From contig NZ_CANMED010000001.1 of NCBI RefSeq assembly GCF_947496855.1, positions 1,054,001 to 1,118,000 on the forward strand: a DNA stretch of 64,000 nt. The letters are read 5' to 3'. The DNA comes from an uncultured Aquimarina sp. (lineage in GTDB: Bacteria > Bacteroidota > Bacteroidia > Flavobacteriales > Flavobacteriaceae). Position numbers and translations under genes: made by a program. Under the pieces are notes generated by a model. The model searched no databases, was not told where the DNA came from, and saw only the letters and a list, made by a program, of their open reading frames with translations. Positions 55,422-64,000 of this stretch are shown here, piece after piece; position 1 is the first letter of the stretch, and each line of letters opens with the position of its first letter.

Positions 55422-55437
55422 TAGTATAAGAATAAAT

Positions 55438-56175
55438 CTATCTATAATTTATCCAAATATTTTCTTCTCTATATTCTCCATAATTATCTTCTATATTGAT
55501 TGTCACTAAATTCAACGCTCCTTTAACCTTATAAGCTCCTGATTTATTTATCTTCGCTTTTAATAAACCTTCCCAGAAATCAATATCACCAGTTACATTC
55601 ATAGAGTTTTTGCAAACTTTAATAATGTCTGCTCCACTCTTTAAATGTGTTCTTATCCAAGGGTCCCTAATTTCATTATTCTCTCTTAGACTCATATAAT
55701 CCTTCATCTTCATCTCGGGATACTTATATTTTTGAATAGGTCTTATAGGAATTATAAAATTCTTTAATCCTAAACCCTCTCTAACTTTTTTTCCGTTAGC
55801 AATTAATAACTTACTATATCCTTTTCCAAGATATTCCTTTGTAACTATAATTTGCAACCCTCCTAAACTATTCGGTGTAAGATTCTTTTCAAAATCATCA
55901 ACCCCTTTTTTTAAAAGCCAATCCCAACCTTCATTAGGTAATTCATTTAATGATTGATCCCAAAAGATTGGTATTGCATTCATAAAACCTATTAGATTAT
56001 TATCCTCACTTATTATAAATAGTTGAGTATGCGGAAAGTACTTTTCTAACCTACTCCAATACTTTTTAGTAATTTGAGAATTTAGAATAATCTCAGGAAA
56101 TGCCATCGTTATTGCCTTCCTATATTCTATTACAAGATGCTCATCTAAATCAGAAAATGTCAGATATTTAGTCAA
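55438..56175 (-). CDS. GNAT-like acetyltransferase
   Basis: The 245-residue protein has a GNAT-like core: FIISEDNNLIGFMNAIPI, then LGGLQIIVTKEYLGKGYSKLLI, where the G-x-G-x-S/A loop would bind acetyl-CoA. The substrate cannot be inferred. It lies 59 bases downstream of the CDP-alcohol phosphatidyltransferase gene on the same strand. Confidence 0.75.
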   Translation of the reverse strand: MTKYLTFSDLDEHLVIEYRKAITMAFPEIILNSQITKKYWSRLEKYFPHTQLFIISEDNNLIGFMNAIPIFWDQSLNELPNEGWDWLLKKGVDDFEKNLTPNSLGGLQIIVTKEYLGKGYSKLLIANGKKVREGLGLKNFIIPIRPIQKYKYPEMKMKDYMSLRENNEIRDPWIRTHLKSGADIIKVCKNSMNVTGDIDFWEGLLKAKINKSGAYKVKGALNLVTINIEDNYGEYREENIWINYR

Positions 56176-56234
56176 ATTGAATATTTTATCTGTTAGGAAA
56201 AAATGGGTAACTATTATTCTTCAAAAGATTGTAT

Positions 56235-57002
56235 TTATTTCAAAACAAACCTTCGAATTCCTATAAAAACAAGAATCAACATCGAGTATCCTATAAAAAA
56301 TGGTATTACGTATTCCTCTAAATTAAGTAATAACATTATTGCCATGAACAACAGCTGAAATCCAAGACCGAAAACAGATATCAATGTCATAAACCATTTT
56401 GGAAAAGGTTTACTGTTACTTGCATCCTTATCAAGGAAATATATCGTCTTATCAAAAACTATATAAAGTATATCGTAAATCCTATAAAAAATATTTACTG
56501 TGCGTTGTTTCTCTCCTGCCATTGCTATTGGAGCGGAATCTTCAAACACTCTACTAGTAGCGTCTCCTTTTACAGTATTTCTTAAGATCACATAATAATA
56601 ATTATAAACTGTTCCTTGTAATTGAATTCCAACAAAAGCTAACAACATAAATATGATAGAAATATCTGTGATATACCAAAAGGTAAATAGAAATAGAAAG
56701 TTTAAAATAATATCAGCTATAGAGTCATAATAACGACCAATGTAAGAAGGTGTGCGTTTTATTCTTGCCAATTCACCATCTGCGGCATCCAAAATAGATT
56801 TCAAAATCAAGAAAAATGCTGCGATAACATTATATTCATATAGCATACTTACAATTGCCATAATACCTGAAACAATAAACAAAGTAGTCACGTGAATTGG
56901 AGTCAATCTCGTATTTTTTAACGAGTCCGCGATCCAGTGCCCCGGAGATCTTCCATAATCCGATACATCCAAAAACTGATATTGCTTCGGTAATTTAGCC
57001 AT
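56235..57002 (-). CDS. CDP-alcohol phosphatidyltransferase family protein
   Basis: The 255-residue integral membrane protein carries the complete family signature D72-x2-D75-G76-x2-A79-R80-x8-G89-x3-D93-x3-D97, the metal and CDP-binding site. Six membrane helices are apparent. It transfers a phosphatidyl group from CDP-diacylglycerol to an alcohol, in the inner membrane. Which alcohol (glycerol phosphate, serine, inositol phosphate) is not decided by the sequence. It lies between a DJ-1/PfpI gene and the acetyltransferase gene. Confidence 0.92.
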   Translation of the reverse strand: MAKLPKQYQFLDVSDYGRSPGHWIADSLKNTRLTPIHVTTLFIVSGIMAIVSMLYEYNVIAAFFLILKSILDAADGELARIKRTPSYIGRYYDSIADIILNFLFLFTFWYITDISIIFMLLAFVGIQLQGTVYNYYYVILRNTVKGDATSRVFEDSAPIAMAGEKQRTVNIFYRIYDILYIVFDKTIYFLDKDASNSKPFPKWFMTLISVFGLGFQLLFMAIMLLLNLEEYVIPFFIGYSMLILVFIGIRRFVLK

Positions 57003-57059
57003 GTAAGTTATTTATAAATTTCTTTTAGGTTTAAAAGAATCTTGAAAAACTATTATTGG

Positions 57060-57641
57060 CTAATGTATTGTAATTTTGAATTCTTTTGGATGATAATCCA
57101 TTCCTTTTCTTATATCTTCTGTTTTCTCTTCTCCAATTAGCTTTTTGCATATATACAATCCAAGATCTAATGATGAAGCTACTGCTCCAGCAGTAATCAC
57201 ATTACTATCATCTACTATTCTACTATCCAAAACTGTATCACAGTACTTTTCTAGCGACCTATATTCATTAAAATTTGTTGTTGCCATTTTTCCTTTGAGA
57301 AATCCTGCAGCCCCTAATAACAAACTTCCTGTACAAATCGAAACTAAATATTTCACTCCATTCGCTGTTTGCAACCAATCTATAAATTCTTTATCATATT
57401 GTAATTCTCTTGTTCCTATACCTCCAGGAACAATCACCATATCATAATCAGATAAATCAGGTTTTATTTTATCAACAACCATTTCCAACCCAAAACTATC
57501 TCTAATGGTTTTGTTTATTGCACATAATTCCCAATCTAGGTTTTTGATATATTTTTTTGTTTTCATATTTTTTATTGGGTCATAAATCCCTATAAAATCC
57601 AAAAGTGTTATTTCATCAAAAAGTATATATGCTATTTTCAT
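57060..57641 (-). CDS. DJ-1/PfpI family protein
   Basis: The 193-residue protein has the nucleophile elbow SICTGSLLLGAAG with C103 and an acidic residue E10, as in DJ-1/PfpI and the amidase part of AraC-type regulators. There is no DNA-binding domain. Members include isonitrile hydratases, chaperones and glyoxalases; which this is cannot be said. It lies 46 bases after the SnoaL-like gene and 57 bases before the phosphatidyltransferase gene. Confidence 0.85.
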   Translation of the reverse strand: MKIAYILFDEITLLDFIGIYDPIKNMKTKKYIKNLDWELCAINKTIRDSFGLEMVVDKIKPDLSDYDMVIVPGGIGTRELQYDKEFIDWLQTANGVKYLVSICTGSLLLGAAGFLKGKMATTNFNEYRSLEKYCDTVLDSRIVDDSNVITAGAVASSLDLGLYICKKLIGEEKTEDIRKGMDYHPKEFKITIH

Positions 57642-57687
57642 ACCTCTAGCCTATTTTTATAAAAAAATTTGATGTTAATTTTTGATA

Positions 57688-58065
57688 TTAATACATTGTA
57701 TTTGGGTTTGCAGATTTTTTAGGGATCTGTTGTATAGCATCCCAGTGCTCACATATTTTTCCCTGCTGATCGAAACGAAAAAAATCCATAGTAACATACT
57801 CGTCATTTCCAGGCCAAATTTGATGTGTGTGAAGAGACACCAAATCTCCTTCTGCAATGCATCTTACAAACTCAATAGACTTATCCGGATATTCCTTTTG
57901 CATCTTTTCAAAATAGGAAATAAAACCCTCAATCCCATCTGCTACATCAGGGTTATGCTGGATATATTGGTTACCAAGATATTTTTGAACAGCCTCTTTA
58001 GGATTTCCTTCATAAGCTTTTTTATAAAAAGCAATAGCGTTCTTTTTATTTTCTTCTTGATTCAT
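57688..58065 (-). CDS. SnoaL-like protein
   Basis: The 125-residue protein has the SnoaL/NTF2-like pattern, with YIQHNPDVADGIEGFISYF, then VSLHTHQIWPG and FFRFDQQGKICEHWDAIQQ. This cone-like fold occurs in polyketide cyclases and many proteins of unknown role. The product is cytoplasmic. It lies 37 bases downstream of the DUF885 gene. Open frames on the opposite strand (57682-58074) are shadows. Confidence 0.87.
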   Translation of the reverse strand: MNQEENKKNAIAFYKKAYEGNPKEAVQKYLGNQYIQHNPDVADGIEGFISYFEKMQKEYPDKSIEFVRCIAEGDLVSLHTHQIWPGNDEYVTMDFFRFDQQGKICEHWDAIQQIPKKSANPNTMY

Positions 58066-58102
58066 AATCTTTAATTATCATTTGTTTTTATATCCCCAAT
58101 TA

Positions 58103-59932
58103 TCATTTTTGCTTTTGAATATCTTCAATATATGTATCAATAATCTCTTCTAGAATATCTAAAGGAACTGCCCCATTTTTTAAAACTGCATTATGAAAAT
58201 CTCTTAAATCAAAACGATCACCTAGTTTCTGTTTTGTTTTCTCCCGAAGTTCTAATATTTTAAGCATTCCTATTTTGTATGCACAAGCTTGTCCTGGCCA
58301 AACAATATATCGCTCTATTTCTGTAGTAACTTCAGTTGTAGTCATTCCTGTATTTTGCACCATATAATTAATCGCTTGTTCTCTTGTCCATTTTTTATGG
58401 TGAATACCAGTATCCACCACAAGACGAACTGCTCTAAACATCTCAGCTTGTAATCTTCCTAAATTTCCAAAAGGATCATTTTCATAAAAACCAAGTTCCC
58501 ATGCTAACTGTTCAGAATATAAAGCCCAACCTTCTATATATGATGTAAAAAGACCTATAGTTCTAAAAATAGGGACCCCTTCCAATTCTGACTGAATGGC
58601 TATCTGAAAATGATGCCCTGGTACTCCTTCGTGATAGGCTAATGTTTTCATACCAAATTTTACAGATTCATGAACGTTTCTAAGATTCGCATAAAAAACA
58701 CCACCCCGTGAACCATCCATAGCTGGTCTATTATAATATGCACCAGCTGATCCTTCTTCTTTAAATTCTGGAACGCGCTTTACCTCTAGACCTGCTTTTG
58801 GTCTGATATCAAAGGCATCATCTAGACCTGAGTTGATTTCAGATAGTATACGGTCATATTCATCAAGTACCATTTGTCTTCCTTCATCATTATTCGGAAA
58901 AAGAAAACGTTCTTCTTTATTTAATTCCTGGATAATAGCACCTAATGTTTTTGTAGAATCTGCATACCCTTCGGCAGAAAGAATTTCTTGCATTTCACTT
59001 TTTATCCTAGCGACTTCTGATAATCCGATTTGATGCACTTCTTCAGGATCCAGATCTGTCGTAGTACGCTGCTTTAGTTGATAACGGTAATATGCCTCAC
59101 CATCAGGTAATTTCCAAACTCCATCATCTGTTGTAGCCTTTACTTTAAGCTTTTCGAAATAAGTAATAAGTCTTTTATATGCACCAAAAACGGTAGTCTC
59201 TATTTCATCTTCGACTTGTTTTTTAAGCGTATCCTTCTCTTCCTGAGAAAGCTCCTCTAATTTGTCTATTTTAATCTCGAAATTAGTGTACAGAATATTT
59301 GACTCTTTCTCATCAATAAAACCATTCATTTCACCCAATACACGGTCTATAACGAACTTAGGAGGAATGATCCCTTTGTTCTCTCTTATTTTTAGATTTT
59401 CTATTAGTTGCTCAAACTTAGTTTTAAAAAGAGATAAACGTGTAATATATGCTTCAGCATCACTTTTATCTCTAAGTTTATGAGAATTTTCCATCAAACT
59501 TGGTAGTGAATTCTGCTCTCCTCCCATTTGATTTACTGGATAATCATGATAGAAAAATTGTTCTCCTTCCTTTAAACCTTTTAGATAAAAGCCTAAAATC
59601 TTAGTATTTAATTGATTGGCTTCTGATTGATTTTCAAAATTATAACTTTGTAAAGTTTTATAATCTTCTTTCATTTTATTGAAAGATTCCCATTGTTTTG
59701 CATCAGATATATCATCTAATTCATCCTTAGACCGGTCATAGATTACAGGAATCCCCATAGATGTTGTTAGTTCAGGACTGTCTAAAGCTAGTTCTAAGAA
59801 TACTTTATCATAAAAATGATTGATACTAAATGGTCGAAACCAAATAAGGTTTACCAACCAAAGTAATCCCAAAATCAAAATGATGAGTAAAGTTCTTGAG
59901 GTCCAAAATTTCCAAGTACGTTTTTTTGCCAT
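58103..59932 (-). CDS. DUF885 family metallopeptidase-like protein
   Basis: The 609-residue protein has an N-terminal hydrophobic segment (about 12-30) that may be a signal anchor, and a DUF885 body. A zinc-site motif AYHEGVPGHHFQIAIQ near residue 430 has the HExxxxxH form of this family. Family members are predicted metallopeptidases of the cell envelope. Substrate unknown. It lies 120 bases from the DUF1223 gene. Confidence 0.9.
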   Translation of the reverse strand: MAKKRTWKFWTSRTLLIILILGLLWLVNLIWFRPFSINHFYDKVFLELALDSPELTTSMGIPVIYDRSKDELDDISDAKQWESFNKMKEDYKTLQSYNFENQSEANQLNTKILGFYLKGLKEGEQFFYHDYPVNQMGGEQNSLPSLMENSHKLRDKSDAEAYITRLSLFKTKFEQLIENLKIRENKGIIPPKFVIDRVLGEMNGFIDEKESNILYTNFEIKIDKLEELSQEEKDTLKKQVEDEIETTVFGAYKRLITYFEKLKVKATTDDGVWKLPDGEAYYRYQLKQRTTTDLDPEEVHQIGLSEVARIKSEMQEILSAEGYADSTKTLGAIIQELNKEERFLFPNNDEGRQMVLDEYDRILSEINSGLDDAFDIRPKAGLEVKRVPEFKEEGSAGAYYNRPAMDGSRGGVFYANLRNVHESVKFGMKTLAYHEGVPGHHFQIAIQSELEGVPIFRTIGLFTSYIEGWALYSEQLAWELGFYENDPFGNLGRLQAEMFRAVRLVVDTGIHHKKWTREQAINYMVQNTGMTTTEVTTEIERYIVWPGQACAYKIGMLKILELREKTKQKLGDRFDLRDFHNAVLKNGAVPLDILEEIIDTYIEDIQKQK

Positions 59933-60053
59933 GATGAATGATTTATATATAAATATGATTGATTGTAATTACTAAGATAATAAATGTTATGGTAAGAAAT
60001 TATATACTAATTTAAAACGTTCCAACAGTTAATGTAAACGTCCTAAATATACA

Positions 60054-60773
60054 TTAGATATGTATCTTAGTAGCCCCAGTAGTCTTTAACTTTTTATCTT
60101 GGGCATAAACAATAATCGCCAATTCATCTTTTTGGTCTATCCAATCAGGTATAGACAAAGTAACCGCAGTCGATTCTTTATATACTACCAAACGATTAAC
60201 AACAATGTTAGTGTTTTTAAGCGTTCTGTTTCTATTCTCTCCGCTACTTATATTTGTTGTTCGTTCTGATACGATTAACGCAAAAGTAACCTGATCAAAC
60301 GCTGAACCTTCTACATTATATTCGATTTTAATCTGATCATCTTCCTTCTTTAGATCATTAATTTTAATGGTATTGGTTGTTTTAAATTTCGAATACTTGT
60401 GTATTGCTGTCAGCGCTTTGGGGCCGTTAGATCCTGTAAAATGTTCGCTTCCATTAACTACCAATTGTGGCGTATAAATGGATCGACTATTAAACTGCTG
60501 AGCATAGTCTCTCTGATAATCGCTAAACGCTTCATCACTAAAAGGATCTCTCCAACCTAGTCGGTTCCAATAATCTACATGGTAGGATAAAACAAAAACA
60601 TTATTATCTTCATATTTTTCTTTGATAGTATCTAATAATTTATCCGCTGGTGGACAACTATTACATCCCTGGGAGGTAAATAATTCCATTACCACAATTG
60701 CCTCGCTATCATCCTGAGCAGTAATCAGTCCAGAAATTATGATCGTTAATAGTATGAAAAGGTTTCTTATCAT
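60054..60773 (-). CDS. Secreted DUF1223 thioredoxin-fold protein
   Basis: The 239-residue protein has a signal peptide (ending TAQ, residue 20) and a thioredoxin-like active site C37-N-S-C40 in SQGCNSCPPADKLL. This is followed by YHVDYWNRLGWRDPF, a hallmark of DUF1223. It is likely a periplasmic or secreted redox protein. It diverges from the DUF4159 gene across a 40-base gap. Confidence 0.88.
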   Translation of the reverse strand: MIRNLFILLTIIISGLITAQDDSEAIVVMELFTSQGCNSCPPADKLLDTIKEKYEDNNVFVLSYHVDYWNRLGWRDPFSDEAFSDYQRDYAQQFNSRSIYTPQLVVNGSEHFTGSNGPKALTAIHKYSKFKTTNTIKINDLKKEDDQIKIEYNVEGSAFDQVTFALIVSERTTNISSGENRNRTLKNTNIVVNRLVVYKESTAVTLSIPDWIDQKDELAIIVYAQDKKLKTTGATKIHI

Positions 60774-60813
60774 CCCGTTTATTTTAGTACTTTTAAAGTC
60801 TATTATTTAGACG

Positions 60814-61464
60814 ATGATGATCACAAAACTTACAGGTTTTATTTGCCTCTTATTATTTTCTGGAGTTGCATTAGCTCAGGATATTGCAGTATTACAATAT
60901 AATGGTGGTGGCGATTGGTATAGCAACCCTACTGCATTACCTAATCTAATTAGTTTTTGTAACCAAAACATTCGCACAGCAATGAGTCCCAAACCTAAAA
61001 CAGTAAAACCGGAGAGTGTAGATCTTTTTCAGTATCCATATATCCATATGACTGGTCACGGAAATGTATTTTTCACAGAACAAGATGCAGAGAATTTACG
61101 AAATTATTTACTAAGTGGTGGTTTTTTACATATTGATGACAACTATGGTATGGAACCTTACATCAAAAAAGAATTGATCAAAATATTTCCGGATAAGGAG
61201 TTAATAGAATTACCTGTTTCTCACCCTATTTTTTCGGCAAAGTATAAATTTCCAAAAGGACTACCTAAAATACACGAACATGATGGTGCACGTCCACAAG
61301 CTTTGGGAATAGCTCACGAAGGAAGGTTGGTATTGCTATTCACATTCGAAAGTGATCTAGGTGATGGCTGGGAAAATCCCGAAATTCATAATGACCCGGA
61401 AGAAGTTCGTCAAAAAGCACTAAAAATGGGTGCAAATATAATCAAATATGCTTTTGAGAATTAG
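60814..61464 (+). CDS. DUF4159 secreted protein
   Basis: The 216-residue protein has a signal peptide (ending ALAQD, residue 22) and the DUF4159 pattern of YNGGGDWYSNPTALPNL, YIHMTGHGNVFF, GGFLHIDDNYGM and the DGW...PEIHNDP ending. The fold resembles glutamine amidotransferase-like proteins. Function unknown. It is followed by the RNA methyltransferase gene at 4 bases. Confidence 0.9.
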   Translation: MMITKLTGFICLLLFSGVALAQDIAVLQYNGGGDWYSNPTALPNLISFCNQNIRTAMSPKPKTVKPESVDLFQYPYIHMTGHGNVFFTEQDAENLRNYLLSGGFLHIDDNYGMEPYIKKELIKIFPDKELIELPVSHPIFSAKYKFPKGLPKIHEHDGARPQALGIAHEGRLVLLFTFESDLGDGWENPEIHNDPEEVRQKALKMGANIIKYAFEN

Positions 61465-61468
61465 ATAA

Positions 61469-61990
61469 ATGACAGCGCAATTACATCACAATAACACTAT
61501 TTTTGTCAAAAAAAAATTTCCTATCACGCTAGTCTGTAACCGTGTTAATGCCCCAGCAAATATTGGTAGTATTTTTAGAATTGCGGATAGTTTTGGAATC
61601 GAAAAAATATATTTCTGTGGAGAAGATATCACAGTGATTAGTAAACGAATGCAACGCACCGCTAGAGCCACTCACGAAATAATACCTTATGAACAAGAAG
61701 ATCAAATAGCACTCGTTATTGATAAATTACAATCTGATGGATATAAGATTATTGGATTAGAAATCACACAAAATAGTGTTCCTGTATCAGAAACACATTT
61801 TTCTACTGATGACAAAATCGCCCTTATTATTGGTGATGAAAGTCAAGGAATTTCTGAAGAGATATTAATAAAAACAACTAAAAACATACATATAAATATG
61901 TATGGTACGAATAGTAGTATGAATGTAGCAACAGCTACTGGAATTGCACTCTATGAGATTACAAAGCAGTTAATGATCAATGAAAATTAA
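61469..61990 (+). CDS. SpoU/TrmH-family RNA methyltransferase
   Basis: The 173-residue protein has the SPOUT knot motifs NRVNAPANIGSIFRIADSFG, IALIIGDESQGI and MNVATATGIALYEI. It should 2'-O-methylate a tRNA or rRNA nucleotide, and the exact site cannot be told from sequence. It lacks an N-terminal substrate-binding domain. It is translationally close to the DUF4159 gene. Confidence 0.92.
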   Translation: MTAQLHHNNTIFVKKKFPITLVCNRVNAPANIGSIFRIADSFGIEKIYFCGEDITVISKRMQRTARATHEIIPYEQEDQIALVIDKLQSDGYKIIGLEITQNSVPVSETHFSTDDKIALIIGDESQGISEEILIKTTKNIHINMYGTNSSMNVATATGIALYEITKQLMINEN

Positions 61991-62054
61991 TAAAAGATGA
62001 TAGAAAAAGTTTTTATATATTATTAAACTTTAGCTTCTCTGAAAAAAATTATAT

Positions 62055-63143
62055 ATGAATTCTAAAACAATCGCTTATGGTATTCTGAGAGCAATAGCAA
62101 TACTTGTTGGTGTGCTGATGCTACTCTGGTTTTTATATAAGATACAATCGATCCTACTTTATATTACCTTTGCAGCTGTAATTTCATTAATGGGAAGACC
62201 ATTGGTGCAGTTCCTGAAAAGGAGGTTGAAATTTAACAATACCATTGCGGTAATGTTTGCTCTATTTATTACTATAGGATTGTTTCTTAGTTTGTTTTTA
62301 CTATTCGTTCCTATTGTTACGGAGCAAGGGCAACTGATTGGGGAAATCGATATCAATGAAGTTGGTGATGATCTCGACCGCTTAAATCAGGAGATCAGTG
62401 ATTATTTCAATGTAGAAAAACTGAACTTTGTGGAATTGATTAAGCAAACAGATCTGATGCAATTCTTTGATCTTAAAGCAATACCGAATGCCATCAATAC
62501 GTTCTTAAGTGGTTTTGGTGCATTATTGATTGGATTATTTTCTGTATTATTTATTTCATTTTTTTTACTTAAGGACAGCAAACTATTAGAAAACAGTATG
62601 CTTGTTTTTGCTAAGAAAGAAAATGAAACCAGATTTATGAGAGCTTTTACTAAAATCAAAGATCTATTATCCCGCTATTTTGTAGGTTTACTGCTTCAGG
62701 TGTTGATTCTATTTGTATTATATACTATTTTATTATTAATTTTTGGAGTGAATAACGCTATTGCATTAGCGTTAATAGCTGCTATCTTTAATTTAATACC
62801 ATATGTAGGTCCCTTATTTGGTGGAGCATTGGTTTTGATCCTAGCTACTACGGGTAACTTAGGATACGATTTTCAATCAGTTATTTTGCCAAAATTATCC
62901 TATATTTTGATCGGATATATTGTAATCCAATTGATTGATAATTTCCTGAATCAACCGTTGATCTTTGGAAACAGTGTAAAATCACATCCTTTAGAAATTT
63001 TTCTAGCGATTCTTATTTTTGGAGCATTATTTGGAATTGGCGGATTAATTGTAGCTGTGCCCTTTTACACTGCTATTAAAGTAATTGCAAAAGAATTTTT
63101 ATCGGAGTATAAAATTGTTAAGCAATTGACTAAAGAACTTTAA
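62055..63143 (+). CDS. AI-2E family membrane transporter
   Basis: The 362-residue protein has about eight membrane helices and the family-typical segments SLMGRPLVQFLKRR, FNLIPYVGPLFGG and the conserved FLNQPLIFGNSVKSHPLEIFLAIL. Members include TqsA and various predicted ion or signal exporters; substrate unknown. It lies 64 bases after the methyltransferase gene. Confidence 0.92.
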   Translation: MNSKTIAYGILRAIAILVGVLMLLWFLYKIQSILLYITFAAVISLMGRPLVQFLKRRLKFNNTIAVMFALFITIGLFLSLFLLFVPIVTEQGQLIGEIDINEVGDDLDRLNQEISDYFNVEKLNFVELIKQTDLMQFFDLKAIPNAINTFLSGFGALLIGLFSVLFISFFLLKDSKLLENSMLVFAKKENETRFMRAFTKIKDLLSRYFVGLLLQVLILFVLYTILLLIFGVNNAIALALIAAIFNLIPYVGPLFGGALVLILATTGNLGYDFQSVILPKLSYILIGYIVIQLIDNFLNQPLIFGNSVKSHPLEIFLAILIFGALFGIGGLIVAVPFYTAIKVIAKEFLSEYKIVKQLTKEL

Positions 63144-63176
63144 TTACCAATCCGTTGACTATAAAAAGCTCTACAC

Positions 63177-63755
63177 ATGAAAAAAACACTCTATGATTTA
63201 ACTAAAAAAGATTGGAACACCTTGTTTCCTATCCAATTAGTTAATCATTCCCCAAAATGGAAAACAATATACAAGCAAGAAGAACAGCTTATAACAAATA
63301 CTATCTCTAAAGAATTTATAACCCGTATTGCCCATTTTGGGAGCACATCAATACCCGATATCAAATCTAAACCTTATATAGATATCATTATCGAGGTTCC
63401 TAAAGAATCACTTTTTAACGAGAATATTATTAAACAATTTGAAACCATTGGTTACACATATTTCTTAGTCCCAAAACGAGATGAATTCGAGGCCTATATG
63501 AATTTTGGAAAAGGTTATAAACTTGACGGTACTAAAGAGCAAATTTTTCATATTCATATGTGTCCTAGTGATAACCTTATGTGGGAACAGGTTAAATTTA
63601 GGGACTATCTTATTTCTAATCCTTTGAGAGCAAAAGATTATGAAAAACTAAAAATAACATTAGCCGAAAAACACAAAAATGATAGAGGTGGTTATGTTTT
63701 ATCCAAAACCAATTTTATAAATGAAACATTGGCATTAATTAACTCGGTTCATTAA
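63177..63755 (+). CDS. GrpB-family nucleotidyltransferase-like protein
   Basis: The 192-residue protein has the GrpB/UPF0157 motif HFGSTSIPDIKSKPYIDIII, which aligns with the GS and DxD residues of nucleotidyltransferases, and HIHMCPSDN downstream. It is cytoplasmic; the substrate is unknown. It lies 33 bases after the AI-2E gene. Confidence 0.88.
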   Translation: MKKTLYDLTKKDWNTLFPIQLVNHSPKWKTIYKQEEQLITNTISKEFITRIAHFGSTSIPDIKSKPYIDIIIEVPKESLFNENIIKQFETIGYTYFLVPKRDEFEAYMNFGKGYKLDGTKEQIFHIHMCPSDNLMWEQVKFRDYLISNPLRAKDYEKLKITLAEKHKNDRGGYVLSKTNFINETLALINSVH

Positions 63756-63771
63756 CGTTTATTTAAAAAAA

Positions 63772-64000
63772 TTGAACTACCATATTTTACATAAAAAAAT
63801 ACAAGATTTCATCTTTAAACAATCGGATGACAAGATAGATCTAACAAAGTTGATACTATCTGGAAGTCCTTTTGAAAATATTACTGTTCAGGAACTCGCC
63901 CAACAAATTAGTGGAAGGCTTAAAGCTAAAGACAAACTACCTTTATGGCACCAAACTAAAGAAATTTATTATCCTCCAATACTAAACTTAGAACAAACCT
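63772..64000 (+). CDS. Class I SAM-dependent methyltransferase, THUMP-like domain (partial)
   Basis: The frame from the TTG at 63772 runs to the right edge, with no stop. Its ~76 residues contain LILSGSPFENITVQELAQQI and DKLPLWHQTKEIYYPP, which match the N-terminus of a common flavobacterial methyltransferase with a THUMP-like domain. It lies 16 bases after the grpB gene. The TTG start is the first reasonable one; the frame is open further upstream into the previous gene. Confidence 0.75.
   Translation, partial: MNYHILHKKIQDFIFKQSDDKIDLTKLILSGSPFENITVQELAQQISGRLKAKDKLPLWHQTKEIYYPPILNLEQT

Noticed and set aside
57682..58074. 130-codon plus-strand frame
   Set aside because: It is fully antisense to the SnoaL-like gene, which has convincing family motifs.

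Overview
The window looks like chromosomal DNA of a marine-type Flavobacteriaceae bacterium (Bacteroidota). The reasons are low G+C; several intergenic boxes matching the Bacteroidetes -7 promoter element TAnnTTTG; a secreted protein ending in a type IX secretion sorting domain; and many family markers of this lineage (Bacteroidota-type LptD, the GH3/serine-hydrolase fusion, DUF4159, giant YD-repeat proteins). The genus is not determined; Aquimarina-like organisms would fit. No rRNA, tRNA, CRISPR array, insertion sequence or phage gene was recognised.

Region 1 (1-18912, all minus strand) is an accessory locus built round giant YD/RHS-type secreted proteins. In transcription order it encodes an OmpH/Skp-like chaperone, a repeat-rich fibre-like protein with a coiled-coil C-terminus, a lipoprotein, a 2055-residue SpvB-like protein, a small jelly-roll/YD protein, a LolA-like protein, and an RHS-core protein of more than 2670 residues. 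The C-terminus of the last protein, where the variable effector would sit, lies outside the window. Region 2 (18913-19517) is intergenic. It holds a terminator and a nested palindromic repeat element.

Region 3 (19518-30921, minus) is a compact operon of 13 genes that encodes what appears to be a complete type II secretion/type IV pilus-like machine: pseudopilins, a beta-solenoid pseudopilin-like protein, GspF, GspG, a peptidase-only prepilin peptidase, GspE, a secretin, GspL/PilN-like, GspM/PilO-like and GspC/PilP-like proteins, a fibronectin-type lipoprotein and a MORN-repeat protein. No PilT-like retraction ATPase is present, so a secretion or fixed-pseudopilus role is more likely than twitching. 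This is the most interesting system in the window.

Region 4 (31316-52954) is mostly core genome: an aldo/keto reductase, cell-wall genes (GH3/serine hydrolase, amidase), an Fe-S electron-transfer pair, MlaD, LptD, RidA, PfkA, TamB, TsaD and RsmE. Between the small protein after RidA and pfkA lies a separate transcription unit of two tiny overlapping-structure ORFs (45067-45342) with a promoter-like box, an RNA stem over the second start codon and a strong terminator. Region 5 (52955-60773) is a mixed set: a T9SS-secreted lamin-tail protein, an acetyltransferase, a CDP-alcohol phosphatidyltransferase, a DJ-1/PfpI protein, a SnoaL-like protein, a DUF885 hydrolase and a DUF1223 protein. Region 6 (60814-64000) has DUF4159, a SpoU methyltransferase, an AI-2E transporter, a GrpB protein and the start of a THUMP-like methyltransferase.
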